A stretch of 64,000 nucleotides of DNA, from NCBI RefSeq assembly GCF_014648315.1, contig NZ_BMQW01000004.1, forward strand, positions 310,001 through 374,000, written 5' to 3'. Both the position numbers and the translations under genes were made by a program. Below, piece after piece: positions 8,604-17,983 of the stretch (positions within the stretch are counted from its first letter, which is position 1; each line of letters opens with the position of its first letter). This stretch comes from Shewanella ulleungensis. Lineage in GTDB: Bacteria; Pseudomonadota; Gammaproteobacteria; Enterobacterales; Shewanellaceae. The notes under the pieces are model-generated. The model was given only the letters and a program-made list of their open reading frames with translations. It did no database searches and had not been told where the DNA came from.

Positions 8604-8921
8604 TTAGTTTAACTCTTCATCGTCTTCGTCTTCTGCGTCAAAGAGTTCATCTTCATCAACAGCAGATTCAGCCGCAATAGCTGCTGCTAAGCTTTTCGCT
8701 TTTAGGTGTTTCTCTGTTTTACGCTTGTTACGGTCAGCTTGCTTAGACAGGAAACCCTGTAAAGACTGTTCGCCCCATGCAATGGCTTCTGCTTCTGAAG
8801 CAAAACCATCTTGGCTTTTAGATACTATGGTTTTAGTCGCTGTCATACGACGAGTGATTTCGGTTTTCCAAGTATTTTCAACTTGTGATACACGTAAACC
8901 ATACTTTTTGCTATCGCTCAT
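8604..8921 (-). CDS. DUF3622 family protein
   Basis: A small basic protein with an acidic tail, resembling the DUF3622 family of Shewanella and Vibrio. It has KKYGLRVSQVENTWKTEI followed by RRMTATKTIVSK and a helix with SEAEAIAWGEQ; the C-terminal 20 residues are mostly Asp and Glu. I choose the ATG at 8921 (MSDSKKYG), giving 105 residues, because similarity begins there; an upstream GTG at 8957 is in frame. No function is known. It stands alone. Confidence 0.7.
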   Translation of the reverse strand: MSDSKKYGLRVSQVENTWKTEITRRMTATKTIVSKSQDGFASEAEAIAWGEQSLQGFLSKQADRNKRKTEKHLKAKSLAAAIAAESAVDEDELFDAEDEDDEELN

Positions 8922-9048
8922 AATCTTATCAATCCTACTTTGGGTATCACGGGACAAAACCCATGAAATTTCAGCCGCGCAGTGTACTCGATACGCACGA
9001 GTTTGGGCAGCTATTATTGGTTATTTTTAACGCTTTTTTGTGATGGCG

Positions 9049-10965
9049 TTATTGTTGCTTCACTAACTGGTTTGAACCCACAATCATCATTTCACATTTG
9101 TGACAGTCAAACACCAGCTTTAATTTATCTTTACCTACATCTAAAAACATTGGGTCCGCTTTAATGCCTTCAACTTCTTTAGGGCACAAATTAAAGCTGT
9201 AACGTAAACAATGCTTGGTCACCATCAATGGCGCATCATGCAATACGGTATTTTTTTCGTAGGTGTCTTCGATTTGAATTACACCATGTTGCTCATAAAA
9301 CGACTTGGCTTTTTCGTTGGCCACGTTAGATAAAAAGCTCAAGGCTTTTTGTGGGAAACGCGCTTCTTTGTTATGTACCCAACGCTCTGGGCGTTGATAA
9401 GCCGCAACGCGAGCCGTCATTAACTCGCTCACAGCATCACGGCGCAATTCGTTGACCACTGATGCCGGTAAAAACCACATTTGCTCGGTTTGTAGGTTGA
9501 TTTTGTTTAACACAAAATCGCTGCTACCTAACTTACCTAATTGCTTCTTTAAGTTTTCAGCAGTTTTAGCCTGGTCATTTGCCGGGGCTTTATCGCACAC
9601 TAACGTTGCAGTAACGCTGATATTATGCGCGTCAGTAATCGTTAATCCTACGCCGTCATCTGTGTCAAAAAACTGCATGTCAACGCTGATTTTGCGCGTC
9701 GCTGAGTCTTTATTTAATGTGGCTTCAAACTTGTGATCAAAGTTACGGAACATCATCACGCCGACTTTTAAATCTTTTGGTACTTCGGTTAAATACAAGG
9801 TATTGCCGTCTGCACGGTTAACTCGTAACCCCGAAAGCTTGTCATCAGACAGGCGCTGAGTTTCGTAATGTTCAACGAAATAGCACAAGCCATCCCCATT
9901 ATTAAAGTGGATATCTTTACCGCTTTCGCTCGGATCAATTTTGATAAAATCTTTACCGACTTGAGTAATACGGCCAATTTTTTCACCAATAAACTTAGGT
10001 GAACTAAAATGCTCAATCGCTTCTGTACGCTCGTTAACAAAGTAATCTGTTTTACCACGATTAAAGCTCTTGTCTGGGTCTGGCGTAAAGTTAAACTCGC
10101 AGCGGCCATGAGATATCGATTCAAGGTCATTGCGCTTAGCAATAATCGCATCTAACTGTTGGCGATAGTGAGCGGTCACGTTTTTAAGATAAGTAATGTC
10201 TTTTAAACGACCTTCAATTTTAAAAGAACTAATACCGGCATCAATCAAAGCTTCTAAATTGTCAGTTTGATTGTTGTCTTTAAGCGACAACAAATGCTGG
10301 TTTTCAGCTAATACGTCACCATCACGCGTGGTTAAATTACACGGCAAACGACACATTTGTGAACATTCACCTCGGTTAGCACTGCGATTTGAATACGCAT
10401 GGCTTAAATTACATAAGCCGCTGTAACTGACACACAATGCTCCATGAATGAAAAACTCTAATTTCATTTTTGTGCTAGCGGCAATATCACGAATTTGTGG
10501 AATATTTAGTTCACGCGCTAATACCACCTGCGAGAAACCCACTTGTTCAAAAAACACGGTTTTTTCTGGGCTGCGGTTATCTGTTTGGGTACTCGCATGC
10601 AATGCTATTGGTGGTAAATCTAATTGCAATACGCCCATGTCTTGAATAATCAAGGCATCGACACCGGCTTCGTAGAGTTCCCATATTAGCTTTTGCGCCT
10701 TGTCTATTTCGTTATCCATTAAAATAGTGTTTAAGGCAACAAACACTTGAGCATGATAACGATGAGCAAACTCCGCTAAGCGAGCAATGTCTTCAACGCT
10801 GTTACCAGCATTGTGACGCGCGCCAAACGCAGGGCCACCAATATAAACCGCGTCAGCACCATGGCGAATAGCTTCAATGCCGTAATCAGCATTTTTAGCA
10901 GGTGCAAGCAATTCAAGTTGGCGCTTTACCGGAGCCTCGGGGGTAAACAATTCTACAGAAACCAT
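9049..10965 (-). CDS. rlhA: 23S rRNA C2501 hydroxylation protein RlhA (YdcP), peptidase U32 family
   Basis: RlhA hydroxylates C2501 of 23S rRNA in E. coli, drawing on prephenate and iron. About 638 residues, close to the E. coli protein (667). Matches run along the length: RQLELLAPAKNADYGIEAI, HGADAVYIGGPAFGARHNAG, HASTQTDNR, FFIHGALCVSYSGLCN, NRGECSQMCRLPC, SSFKIEGRLKD and a C-terminal TKHCLRYSFNLCPK with a CHKCEM cluster motif. The cysteines probably bind an Fe-S cluster. The ATG at 10965 fits the family start; an in-frame codon at 11013 would run through a terminator hairpin. That terminator (10995-11052) sits only about 30 bases before the start. Confidence 0.92.
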   Translation of the reverse strand: MVSVELFTPEAPVKRQLELLAPAKNADYGIEAIRHGADAVYIGGPAFGARHNAGNSVEDIARLAEFAHRYHAQVFVALNTILMDNEIDKAQKLIWELYEAGVDALIIQDMGVLQLDLPPIALHASTQTDNRSPEKTVFFEQVGFSQVVLARELNIPQIRDIAASTKMKLEFFIHGALCVSYSGLCNLSHAYSNRSANRGECSQMCRLPCNLTTRDGDVLAENQHLLSLKDNNQTDNLEALIDAGISSFKIEGRLKDITYLKNVTAHYRQQLDAIIAKRNDLESISHGRCEFNFTPDPDKSFNRGKTDYFVNERTEAIEHFSSPKFIGEKIGRITQVGKDFIKIDPSESGKDIHFNNGDGLCYFVEHYETQRLSDDKLSGLRVNRADGNTLYLTEVPKDLKVGVMMFRNFDHKFEATLNKDSATRKISVDMQFFDTDDGVGLTITDAHNISVTATLVCDKAPANDQAKTAENLKKQLGKLGSSDFVLNKINLQTEQMWFLPASVVNELRRDAVSELMTARVAAYQRPERWVHNKEARFPQKALSFLSNVANEKAKSFYEQHGVIQIEDTYEKNTVLHDAPLMVTKHCLRYSFNLCPKEVEGIKADPMFLDVGKDKLKLVFDCHKCEMMIVGSNQLVKQQ

Positions 10966-10994
10966 AATGTTAACTAAATTTCGCTCAATTCGGA

Positions 10995-11052
10995 TAAAAA
11001 AGTGCGCCAACATACTGATATCGTCTCATTGACATTAGTATGTTGACGCACT
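10995..11052 (-). terminator. Terminator between phosphoribosyltransferase gene and rlhA
   Basis: On the minus strand AGTGCGTCAACATACT pairs with AGTATGTTGGCGCACT (15 of 16 pairs), loop 20 bases, followed by TTTTTT. It is a strong intrinsic terminator for the phosphoribosyltransferase gene. The U-tract ends 30 bases before the rlhA start, leaving no room for a normal promoter after it. It may therefore act as an attenuator for rlhA. Confidence 0.85.
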
Positions 11053-11140
11053 CGCATAGTCTTGTATTTTAGCAAACTTTAAACAAAGTTCTAAGTAAAA
11101 TCGCGACTAAATATGCCGCATGACTTTTACATTGTTTTGT

Positions 11141-11707
11141 TTATAAAAATAGCTCTTGAATGTTCTTAAAGTCGGTTTTACCTTCAGCAATTTCTTGTGG
11201 ATTTAATCCTGATACTTCATGCGGGAACACTAACCAATCTTCAGATGAATGAATGAAATAATCTGGTTTTAAATCGACTTTAGTATTTTTAGGCTTGTAG
11301 TAAGGGCAAGCAATACGAATGTCGTTTGGCATATTTAGACGCATAAACTTTCTTAACTTACCAATTAAGGCATCAATACTGCGGCCAGAATCAAATACAT
11401 CATCAACAATTAACAAGCCGTCACTCGCGTTGGCATTTTCGATAATGTAGTGCAAACCGTGCACTTTAATATTCTTGTCTTGCTTGTCAGTACCAATCCC
11501 GTAATAAGAGGAAGTACGCACGGCAATATGGTCAGTTTCGACTTTTTTAAAGTCATAATACTCTTGCACAGCAATACCAATTGGAGCTCCACCGCGCCAA
11601 ATACCCACAATAAACTGCGGTCTAAAACCACTGTCATACACTTGCGCAGCCAGTCTAAATGAATCTTCTAAAAGTTGTTGTGCGCTAATATAATGTTTAT
11701 CAGTCAT
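11141..11707 (-). CDS. Purine-type phosphoribosyltransferase (COG2236-like)
   Basis: A 188-residue type I phosphoribosyltransferase. The PRPP-binding loop LLIVDDVFDSGRS is complete and the N-terminal FIVGIWRGGAPIGIAVQEY matches the PPi-binding loop region. It resembles hypoxanthine/guanine/xanthine transferases such as those of COG2236, acting in purine salvage; base specificity cannot be read from the sequence. The E. coli hpt and gpt families differ in detail, so I give no symbol. Single gene, with its own terminator (10995-11052) and divergent from the DnaJ-related gene. Confidence 0.82.
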   Translation of the reverse strand: MTDKHYISAQQLLEDSFRLAAQVYDSGFRPQFIVGIWRGGAPIGIAVQEYYDFKKVETDHIAVRTSSYYGIGTDKQDKNIKVHGLHYIIENANASDGLLIVDDVFDSGRSIDALIGKLRKFMRLNMPNDIRIACPYYKPKNTKVDLKPDYFIHSSEDWLVFPHEVSGLNPQEIAEGKTDFKNIQELFL

Positions 11708-12011
11708 TGGTGAGGCCCCTATTAATTTGTTGCGGAGAATTTTATACCAAATAAGATTATCTTGCCTGTAAGAATCAGAATTAATTGATCAAAATCTACA
11801 TTAAATCCCAATGTTCACAAATAACTTACCATTTATATGCTCGACACGCTTACGTTGACCGGATTATTTATGTGAAATATGGGTTGCCCACCATTAGCGA
11901 CTTTGTCTGCGCCCAATAGATAAAATCTACTTGTCATTCACGGCGGCTATGGCATAGTGTTTTTTAACCGATACGTTTATTTTATCGCCAATTCAGGATG
12001 AAGACGCCACT
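11708..12011. other. 304-base divergent promoter region, no gene
   Basis: Non-coding stretch between the phosphoribosyltransferase and DnaJ-related genes. A TTGTCA at 11931 with TATGGC 13-14 bases after it is a weak promoter candidate for the rightward gene. No repeat, hairpin or recognisable operator was seen. Confidence 0.4.
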
Positions 12012-12686
12012 ATGTTGCTCGACAAAACCTCACAAAATCATTATGCAAACTCGCAGTCTACTGCACCTGATGCCCGCGTATTGAGTGTGCCTAAAGGCGA
12101 CAACCCGCTAATTTGGCCTGTTTTAACCTTATTAAAGTCGTCGAACACAAGTTGGAAAGTGCACCATTTAGCCAGTGAACTGCAAACCAAAGGGTTGATG
12201 CACGACCTTGACCCAATGCCTGAAAAAGATCTCTTCAAGCGTAACTTTCTATTAATGAATGCGCTATATGAATTACAAGACATGTTAATGCCAAGACAAT
12301 GGTTGCAAGTTAAAGCAATGGAGATTCAAATTTTTAGAATCATCCCCGCTCATGCAGATATCGAACATGTTCGTGACGGCGCCCTACGTGACTACTACCT
12401 TGATTGGGCTAATTACGATGCTAGCGTTAATGTCGTTCGTGAGATGCTCGAGTCATTCTGGTCTAGTTACCAGCAATATATTGGCGTTAATGTTCAATTA
12501 ATGCATAAAGGTCATGCTTTAAAAGTGTTCGAGTTAGATGTCACTGCCACCGATAAAGATATCCGCAAGCAATGGCGTAAACTGGCGCTTAAATGGCACC
12601 CAGATCGTGATGAAGGCAATGCAGAACGATTCCGTGAAATCTGTGAAGCCTGGCAAACCCTGCGAGACAAAAGCTTAGTGGCTTAA
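12012..12686 (+). CDS. DnaJ-related J-domain protein
   Basis: A 224-residue protein with an N-terminal DnaJ-related domain (about 30-160; NPLIWPVLTLLKSS, RNFLLMNALYELQD, MPRQWLQVKAMEI) and a C-terminal J domain with the catalytic HPD at 196-198 (WRKLALKWHPDRDEG). J domains stimulate Hsp70/DnaK ATPase; the N-terminal part presumably selects clients. No zinc-finger or substrate domains of true DnaJ are present, and no membrane segment, so it is cytoplasmic. It lies just before the DsbA-like gene, 123 bases apart. Confidence 0.85.
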   Translation: MLLDKTSQNHYANSQSTAPDARVLSVPKGDNPLIWPVLTLLKSSNTSWKVHHLASELQTKGLMHDLDPMPEKDLFKRNFLLMNALYELQDMLMPRQWLQVKAMEIQIFRIIPAHADIEHVRDGALRDYYLDWANYDASVNVVREMLESFWSSYQQYIGVNVQLMHKGHALKVFELDVTATDKDIRKQWRKLALKWHPDRDEGNAERFREICEAWQTLRDKSLVA

Positions 12687-12809
12687 AGTCGATTCATTAT
12701 TTAACGTAAACCGCTACTTGATCACACAAATTCTGCAGCTGATTTTGGCTTTTTATGCCATTATTAGTGGCATTACCTTGTCTATTTTTATCTCCAATTT
12801 GAGGTCTTC

Positions 12810-13466
12810 ATGTTTAAATATTTAGCTTTAGCCGTCACGTTAGCGGTTGCCCCTATCACTAGCTTAGCAACACAATTTGTTGAAGGTACGCACTACACTC
12901 AAATATCAAATAACATGGTACCCACAGAGCCAAAAGTGACTGAGTTTTTCTCATTTTATTGCCATAATTGCTTCAATATGGAAAGCCAGTACCTGCCAGA
13001 AATCAAAAAAGGATTAGATAAGCAAATCACTTTCGACAGTAAACACGTAGACTTTATGAACAGTGATTTAGGCACTGAAGTCATGCGATCGTTAGCGGTT
13101 ATCCATGAATTAGACAACAAAGAAGCATTAAAAATAGCCATGTTTGGGGCGATACAAGGTAAAGACAACAATGCAGGCCACGACCATAATGCGGCAGGTC
13201 ATGAGCACAAATCCTTGATCAACAACCGTGATGACATTAAGAAAGTCTTTGCTGAGTTAGGCGTCGATGCAAAACAATACGACACCTTAGCTGACAGCGT
13301 TGAAACCGATAAAAAGCTTAGTTTATGGCGCCAGCAACAAGAGATGTATGCAGTACAAAGTGTGCCTGCTTTTATCGTTAACGATAAATACGCGATTAAT
13401 TTAAATGAAATGCGCACGCTCGATGACATTATTGGACTGATTAATTATTTAGCATTACAAAAGTAG
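12810..13466 (+). CDS. DsbA-like thiol:disulfide oxidoreductase with CHNC centre and His-rich insert
   Basis: A 218-residue periplasmic thioredoxin-fold protein. Signal peptide about residues 1-20. The active site reads FFSFYCHNCFNME with C51-H-N-C54, where classical DsbA has CPHC; the cis-proline loop VQSVPAFIVN is intact. A helical insertion follows, containing an unusual stretch with H124, H126, H131 and H133 (GHDHNAAGHEH), which could bind metal. DsbA introduces disulfides in exported proteins; the dipeptide between the cysteines sets redox potential, so this protein may differ in activity. Whether it is the main DsbA or a paralogue cannot be told here. A terminator follows. Confidence 0.85.
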   Translation: MFKYLALAVTLAVAPITSLATQFVEGTHYTQISNNMVPTEPKVTEFFSFYCHNCFNMESQYLPEIKKGLDKQITFDSKHVDFMNSDLGTEVMRSLAVIHELDNKEALKIAMFGAIQGKDNNAGHDHNAAGHEHKSLINNRDDIKKVFAELGVDAKQYDTLADSVETDKKLSLWRQQQEMYAVQSVPAFIVNDKYAINLNEMRTLDDIIGLINYLALQK

Positions 13467-13485
13467 TTACGACTCCTTTAACAAG

Positions 13486-13516
13486 AAAATGGCTATCCAA
13501 TGGATAACCATTTTTT
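13486..13516 (+). terminator. Terminator after the DsbA-like gene
   Basis: Stem AAAATGG-TATCC / GGATA-CCATTTT with one mismatch and a TTTTTT tail on the plus strand, 20 bases after the stop. The convergent amylase gene ends 8 bases further, and the stem could serve it as well in reverse. Confidence 0.8.
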
Positions 13517-13523
13517 ATGCCTG

Positions 13524-15350
13524 CTAAGGGGTTGCCGTCGTATAAATCGCATAGCTTAATCGAGGTAAGGTCACGGTCAATGTTGTTGCAGTGTTGTCAG
13601 CATTACTCGCTGCCGTTATCGGAGCAGGCCATGATGTCAATAAACGATATATTTTACCTTCTGTAGATAGAGTCATCGTTTGTGCGTGCTCGCCACTATT
13701 AAATACCATTAATAGCTCTTCATCTGTTTTAGGATCAAGCCTCGCAAATGCAAATATGTTCTTATCGGCTTGATAAAAGCGCTCTTGATACTCTCCACGG
13801 CGTAATAATACATGCTGTTTACGCAAATGACTCAATTGAACAATGGCTTTGTACAAAGGGTGATTATTATCAAAATTATCATCTGCGGTAGTGGCCTGAG
13901 AGCCTAATAACGTATTGTCATTATAACTGGCCACTTTTGAACTAAACATATCCTCCCGCGCATCAATGTCATTACCATCACCGGTAAAGCCCTGCTCATC
14001 ACCATAGTAAATCACTGGTATACCACGGGATAAAAACATAAATGCATGCGACAAAATACTGCGTTGTAGCTTGTCTTCTGCAGACATTGTTGGCGCAGCT
14101 TGGTTGATAAAATATCCTGTACGCCCCATGTCATGATTGCCTAAAAAGGTCATTAACAAGTCGGCCTGACTGTCACTGTCTTGATAAAGGGCGTCTTGAG
14201 CAAATAATTGCTGTGCGAGTAACGGGCTCTTTTCTCGGTAGAAAATATCTGCTGCCGTTTGCTGAAACGCAAAGTCGAGTACTGATGGCAGCTGGCCTTC
14301 GGTGGTGTAGAGGCTGAGCACTTTAGGATCTGGATCGTATACTTCACCAAATACATGAAACTGCGGGATCCCCTGTGCGTTAGCAAAACTAACAATCTCA
14401 GGGCTAAAAGTTTGCCAAAATGATAAATCGACATGTTTAACGGTATCGATCCTAAAGCCATCTGGCTTAAACTCTTTAATCAAGTTTTGATATATCTCAA
14501 TCATGCCCGCCAACACTGCAGGGTCGGCGGTATTGAGGTCGTCTAAACCATTAAAGTCACCATTAAGTGAACTTTCGCCTTTAAAGGTACTGTCGCCTTG
14601 ATTGTGATAGTAACGCGGATCGTTCAACCAACTCGGTACTTTCACCTCAGATTGGCCTTCGGGGATAAATGGCGTGTAACTGTCGCCTTTTGCTAATTTA
14701 TCTAGAGACTTATATTCGCAATGTGTATTGGATGCAATAAACTCACCCGATGCTTGATGACACTCTTGGTACTTAATCACGTCAGCGGTGTGATTAGTAA
14801 TAATGTCAAAAAACACTTTAATACCACGTAGATGCGCTGCGTTAATAAGCTGCTTTAAATCAGCATTACTGCCAAAATGTGGGTCAATTTCGGTAAAGTC
14901 GACAATCCAATATCCGTGATGAGCTATACCATCAGATTGAATCGCTTTATTGCGTAATAGCGGTGTCATCCAAATGGCGGTAACACCTAAATTTTGTAGA
15001 TAATCTAGTTTTTGTTCGATGCCATTAATATCACCGCCATGAAAACCGCGAGGGTGAGTTAACTCTACACCACCTGCTGAGATCTGTTGCGTTATTGAGC
15101 CGTTGTCATTACTTGGATTGCCGTTATAAAAACGATCGGGCAACACAAAGTAAAAAATATCATCACGAACATCTCTGTGTAAGTAATCTTGATAGATGTC
15201 AGAAATCGGTTTTGCCGGAACCTTACTGCCTCTACCCGCTGAATCAGCAGGTAGAGGAATAACGACCTGAGTAGCATCGTTACCGACTGCTGAAGGCTGA
15301 CAACCTGCAAGTAACATTGCGCTGAGTATTGTGACGATTTGTTTATTCAT
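13524..15350 (-). CDS. GH13 alpha-amylase lipoprotein
   Basis: A 608-residue glycoside hydrolase family 13 enzyme cleaving alpha-1,4-glucans. The N-terminus is a lipoprotein signal (AMLLAGC, lipidated C17). The four family motifs are present: FDIITNH (182-187), GFRIDTVKH (298-306) with nucleophile D302, acid/base E336 in FGEVYD, and FLGNHD with D407. Domain B region includes a CxxC-like pair (YQECHQA, NTHCEYK). So the enzyme is complete and probably anchored in the outer membrane or facing the periplasm. No maltodextrin transport genes are beside it. It is convergent with the DsbA-like gene. Confidence 0.93.
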   Translation of the reverse strand: MNKQIVTILSAMLLAGCQPSAVGNDATQVVIPLPADSAGRGSKVPAKPISDIYQDYLHRDVRDDIFYFVLPDRFYNGNPSNDNGSITQQISAGGVELTHPRGFHGGDINGIEQKLDYLQNLGVTAIWMTPLLRNKAIQSDGIAHHGYWIVDFTEIDPHFGSNADLKQLINAAHLRGIKVFFDIITNHTADVIKYQECHQASGEFIASNTHCEYKSLDKLAKGDSYTPFIPEGQSEVKVPSWLNDPRYYHNQGDSTFKGESSLNGDFNGLDDLNTADPAVLAGMIEIYQNLIKEFKPDGFRIDTVKHVDLSFWQTFSPEIVSFANAQGIPQFHVFGEVYDPDPKVLSLYTTEGQLPSVLDFAFQQTAADIFYREKSPLLAQQLFAQDALYQDSDSQADLLMTFLGNHDMGRTGYFINQAAPTMSAEDKLQRSILSHAFMFLSRGIPVIYYGDEQGFTGDGNDIDAREDMFSSKVASYNDNTLLGSQATTADDNFDNNHPLYKAIVQLSHLRKQHVLLRRGEYQERFYQADKNIFAFARLDPKTDEELLMVFNSGEHAQTMTLSTEGKIYRLLTSWPAPITAASNADNTATTLTVTLPRLSYAIYTTATP

Positions 15351-15426
15351 ATGGCCTCTTATATTGCGCTGAATATGATAGATGCGGCAGTGCCTTACGG
15401 GAAAAAAAGAAAAAGCTCATCACCGT

Positions 15427-16398
15427 TTAAGGGAGTTCTTGGCCTTTAGCGCTAACGTACAATGCATACCAATGCTCACGATTAAGCGATACCTGTGTCG
15501 CCTTGCTACACGCCTTAATTCGCTCAATATTAGTGGTGCCAATAACCGGTTGAATTTGACTCGGGTGTTGCATTAACCAACTAAGCAAAATCGCTTCTAC
15601 TGTGGTGTGGTATTGCTCGGCAAATGCTTGCACTAACCGACTAGTTTGTTGTACCGCTATAGGCTGGTTGCTGACATCAATGCCACTGTATAATCCCTGA
15701 CATAAACTCCCCCATGCTTGGATTTGCATTTGTTGCTGTTGGCAATATTGCATCATACCTGGGGTAAAGTTTATGTCTTTACCCGCTTGATTGCCCGCAT
15801 ACACGGTTTCATCTAACCAATCATGTTTATGTAAACTCATTTCAACTTGGTTTAGCACCAACGGCGCGTCTAAGGCTTGTTGCAGTGCCTGCACCTGATG
15901 TTGCTGCATGTTCGACACCCCCAAAAAACGTACTTTTCCCGCGTTTTTTAGTTGGTTGAACACCTGCGCGACTTCTGTTGGCTGCATCAAAGGATCGGGG
16001 CGATGAAGCACCAATACATCAAGATATTCTGTGTTTAGCTGCACTAAGCTTTTCTCTACTGAGGTTTGGATCCACTGCGCAGATAAGTCGTAACGCTTTG
16101 GGCCCAAATCATCGGCAAATCGGATACCACATTTTGTTTGCAAGTATATATCTTTGCGTAACTCAGGACGCTCGGCTAATACTTTGCCAAACACTTGCTC
16201 GGCTTTGCCAAAAGTATAAATATCGGCGTGATCAAAATAATTAATCTTGTTATCTAAAGCAGTATCAATCACTTGATGGGCTTGTTTAATATCCGCATCA
16301 TTAATTGGATTATTATTCCAACCGCCACCCAGCCCCATACAGCCGTACACAAGCGGGCTCACATTGGGTAAACATTTATTTAGCGGTAATTGAATCAT
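15427..16398 (-). CDS. Aldo/keto reductase (YdhF-like)
   Basis: A 323-residue NADPH-dependent aldo/keto reductase. The family tetrad is visible: D and Y in YFDHADIYTFGKAEQVFG, K in LQTKCGIR, H in LDVLVLHRPDP. The C-terminal IQPVIGTTNIERIK is the cofactor-binding end of the barrel. Overall it is close to E. coli YdhF, whose substrate is unknown. It is divergent from a LysR-type regulator gene 145 bases away, the usual arrangement for a regulated target. Confidence 0.9.
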   Translation of the reverse strand: MIQLPLNKCLPNVSPLVYGCMGLGGGWNNNPINDADIKQAHQVIDTALDNKINYFDHADIYTFGKAEQVFGKVLAERPELRKDIYLQTKCGIRFADDLGPKRYDLSAQWIQTSVEKSLVQLNTEYLDVLVLHRPDPLMQPTEVAQVFNQLKNAGKVRFLGVSNMQQHQVQALQQALDAPLVLNQVEMSLHKHDWLDETVYAGNQAGKDINFTPGMMQYCQQQQMQIQAWGSLCQGLYSGIDVSNQPIAVQQTSRLVQAFAEQYHTTVEAILLSWLMQHPSQIQPVIGTTNIERIKACSKATQVSLNREHWYALYVSAKGQELP

Positions 16399-16543
16399 AT
16401 TGGTGCTCTTAATATTGCATTGGTTAGTCGTAGTTTATGAGGTATGGGATAAAAAAGAAGCATTAAAATACAAAATCATTATTTGATATACCTACCAATA
16501 ACAGATTACAGTTCTATATAAAATACTATATTGGATAAGTTAC

Positions 16544-17455
16544 ATGAGCCGAGAGCATAAGAAGTTTGAACGATTATTCTTATTCAGTGAGGTCGCCAAA
16601 CAGTTAAGTTTTACCGGCGCGGCTGCTGAATTAGGGATTTCGCGCGGTTATTTATCTGAGCAAATTAGGCAGCTTGAACAAGATCTTGGTCGGGCATTGC
16701 TTATCCGCACAACGCGCAGTGTCAAACTGACGGTGCAAGGTGAAATGATTTTAGCCAGCATGGGACAGGTGAAAGCAGATTTATTAGATCTTGACCGAAA
16801 AATTCGTCACGACAATGAGGATATTGCCGGGAGAATCCGCATTACGGCACCAAGCCAGTTTACTCAGCGTTATTTACTCGATATTTGCCATGAGTTTAGC
16901 GCACTGCATCCACAAGTAAATTTCAGCATAGATTGCAGCTACACCTTGTATGATTTAGCAAAAAATGATTTCGATTTAGCCATTAGAGCAACGCAAAACC
17001 CACCACAAAATATGGTTGCCAAAAAGTTATTTGAGTATCAACAAGTATGCTGCGCGGCGCCTGAATACCTCGAAGAAGCTGGGACGCCAATAAACATTGA
17101 TGATTTACAACAGCACAAATGCTTAACCTCAGCAGAGCAAACTCATTGGACATTTGGCAGTAAAACCATTGCCATTAACAGCTTTATGAGCGTCAACGAT
17201 AACCATATGCTAAAAACACAAGCCTTACTCGCAAGGGGTATTATGCTGGGTCCACAATATCTGGTGGATAAGGAGTTACAACAGGGGCGTTTGCGTGTGA
17301 TTTTGCCAGATGAAACCATGAGCCAATCGGCCACTTATATTGTGCACCCACAAATGATTAATCAATCGGCAAGGTTGAGTAGTTTTATTCAATTTACCCT
17401 AGCGTGGTTTAAGTTACAGAAAAGCAGTGAACCAGAACTTATTGATAAATCTTAA
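16544..17455 (+). CDS. LysR-type regulator divergent from the aldo/keto reductase
   Basis: A 303-residue LysR-type regulator of the PecT/DmlR-like subgroup: N-terminal winged helix (FSEVAKQLSFTGAAAELGIS, YLSEQIRQLEQDLG, LLIRTTRSVKLT) and an effector domain with GRIRITAPSQF and the typical DFDLAIRAT strand. It probably controls the divergent aldo/keto reductase gene and itself. The inducer is unknown. Its 3' end is convergent with the cytochrome b gene, 12 bases apart. Confidence 0.88.
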   Translation: MSREHKKFERLFLFSEVAKQLSFTGAAAELGISRGYLSEQIRQLEQDLGRALLIRTTRSVKLTVQGEMILASMGQVKADLLDLDRKIRHDNEDIAGRIRITAPSQFTQRYLLDICHEFSALHPQVNFSIDCSYTLYDLAKNDFDLAIRATQNPPQNMVAKKLFEYQQVCCAAPEYLEEAGTPINIDDLQQHKCLTSAEQTHWTFGSKTIAINSFMSVNDNHMLKTQALLARGIMLGPQYLVDKELQQGRLRVILPDETMSQSATYIVHPQMINQSARLSSFIQFTLAWFKLQKSSEPELIDKS

Positions 17456-17467
17456 TAAGAGCAATGC

Positions 17468-17983
17468 TTAACTAAAAAAGTCCCTTAGGTGTAATAACGC
17501 GAGTAAACAATGCACCACAATAAAACCAATAAAACTATGTGCAAAAATAATATGGTAATTGCGCCACGTTAAGGCATTACTGGGGTCAGCAATGTACCAA
17601 GCGGCCCCCGTCACCGCCACCAGCAAAAGCAATATGACTCCAAGTCCTTCAATAACACTGATTAACCCTTTACCGCCATAATGAGGTAATTGTCCGCGTA
17701 AGAGGCCGCGAATATCAGTAAACAGCGGTTTAACATCAAGCGTCAACCAAGGGAAAAACTGCCGCCATTGCCCACCGATACACACTTTAACGGCAAACAT
17801 TAACGCCAATATTCCGGTCAATAATCCACCGTAAACATGGAGTAAATCCCAAAAACTTGCACGCGATGTTAATTGTCGGCCGATTAATACCCACGAACTT
17901 GTACACACTAATAACAACGACAATAGCAATACAGCAGGATGCAGCATTGCTTCAACACGTTGCCACAGTTGTTTCGTGGTCAT
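17468..17983 (-). CDS. Four-helix b-type cytochrome, partner of HemG
   Basis: A 171-residue integral membrane protein with about four membrane helices. Histidines placed at helix ends (HPAVLLL, LLHVYGG, FAHSFIGFIVVHC, LLHLRDF) fit a di-heme cytochrome b561-type fold. It overlaps hemG by one base (TAATG), so the two are translationally coupled. This suggests it passes electrons between the quinone pool and the HemG flavin, though this is inference. The family is otherwise general (Ni/Fe-hydrogenase or formate dehydrogenase cytochrome b-like). Confidence 0.75.
   Translation of the reverse strand: MTTKQLWQRVEAMLHPAVLLLSLLLVCTSSWVLIGRQLTSRASFWDLLHVYGGLLTGILALMFAVKVCIGGQWRQFFPWLTLDVKPLFTDIRGLLRGQLPHYGGKGLISVIEGLGVILLLLVAVTGAAWYIADPSNALTWRNYHIIFAHSFIGFIVVHCLLALLHLRDFFS

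Noticed and set aside
8581..8605. Terminator at the end of the DUF3622 gene
   Set aside because: AACATTTACA / TGTAAAATGTT is a weak, imperfect stem overlapping the stop codon, without a U-tract.
12756..12774. Terminator after the DnaJ-related gene (ATGCCA/TGGCAT)
   Set aside because: Six-bp stem with no U-tract in the expected direction; too weak to call.
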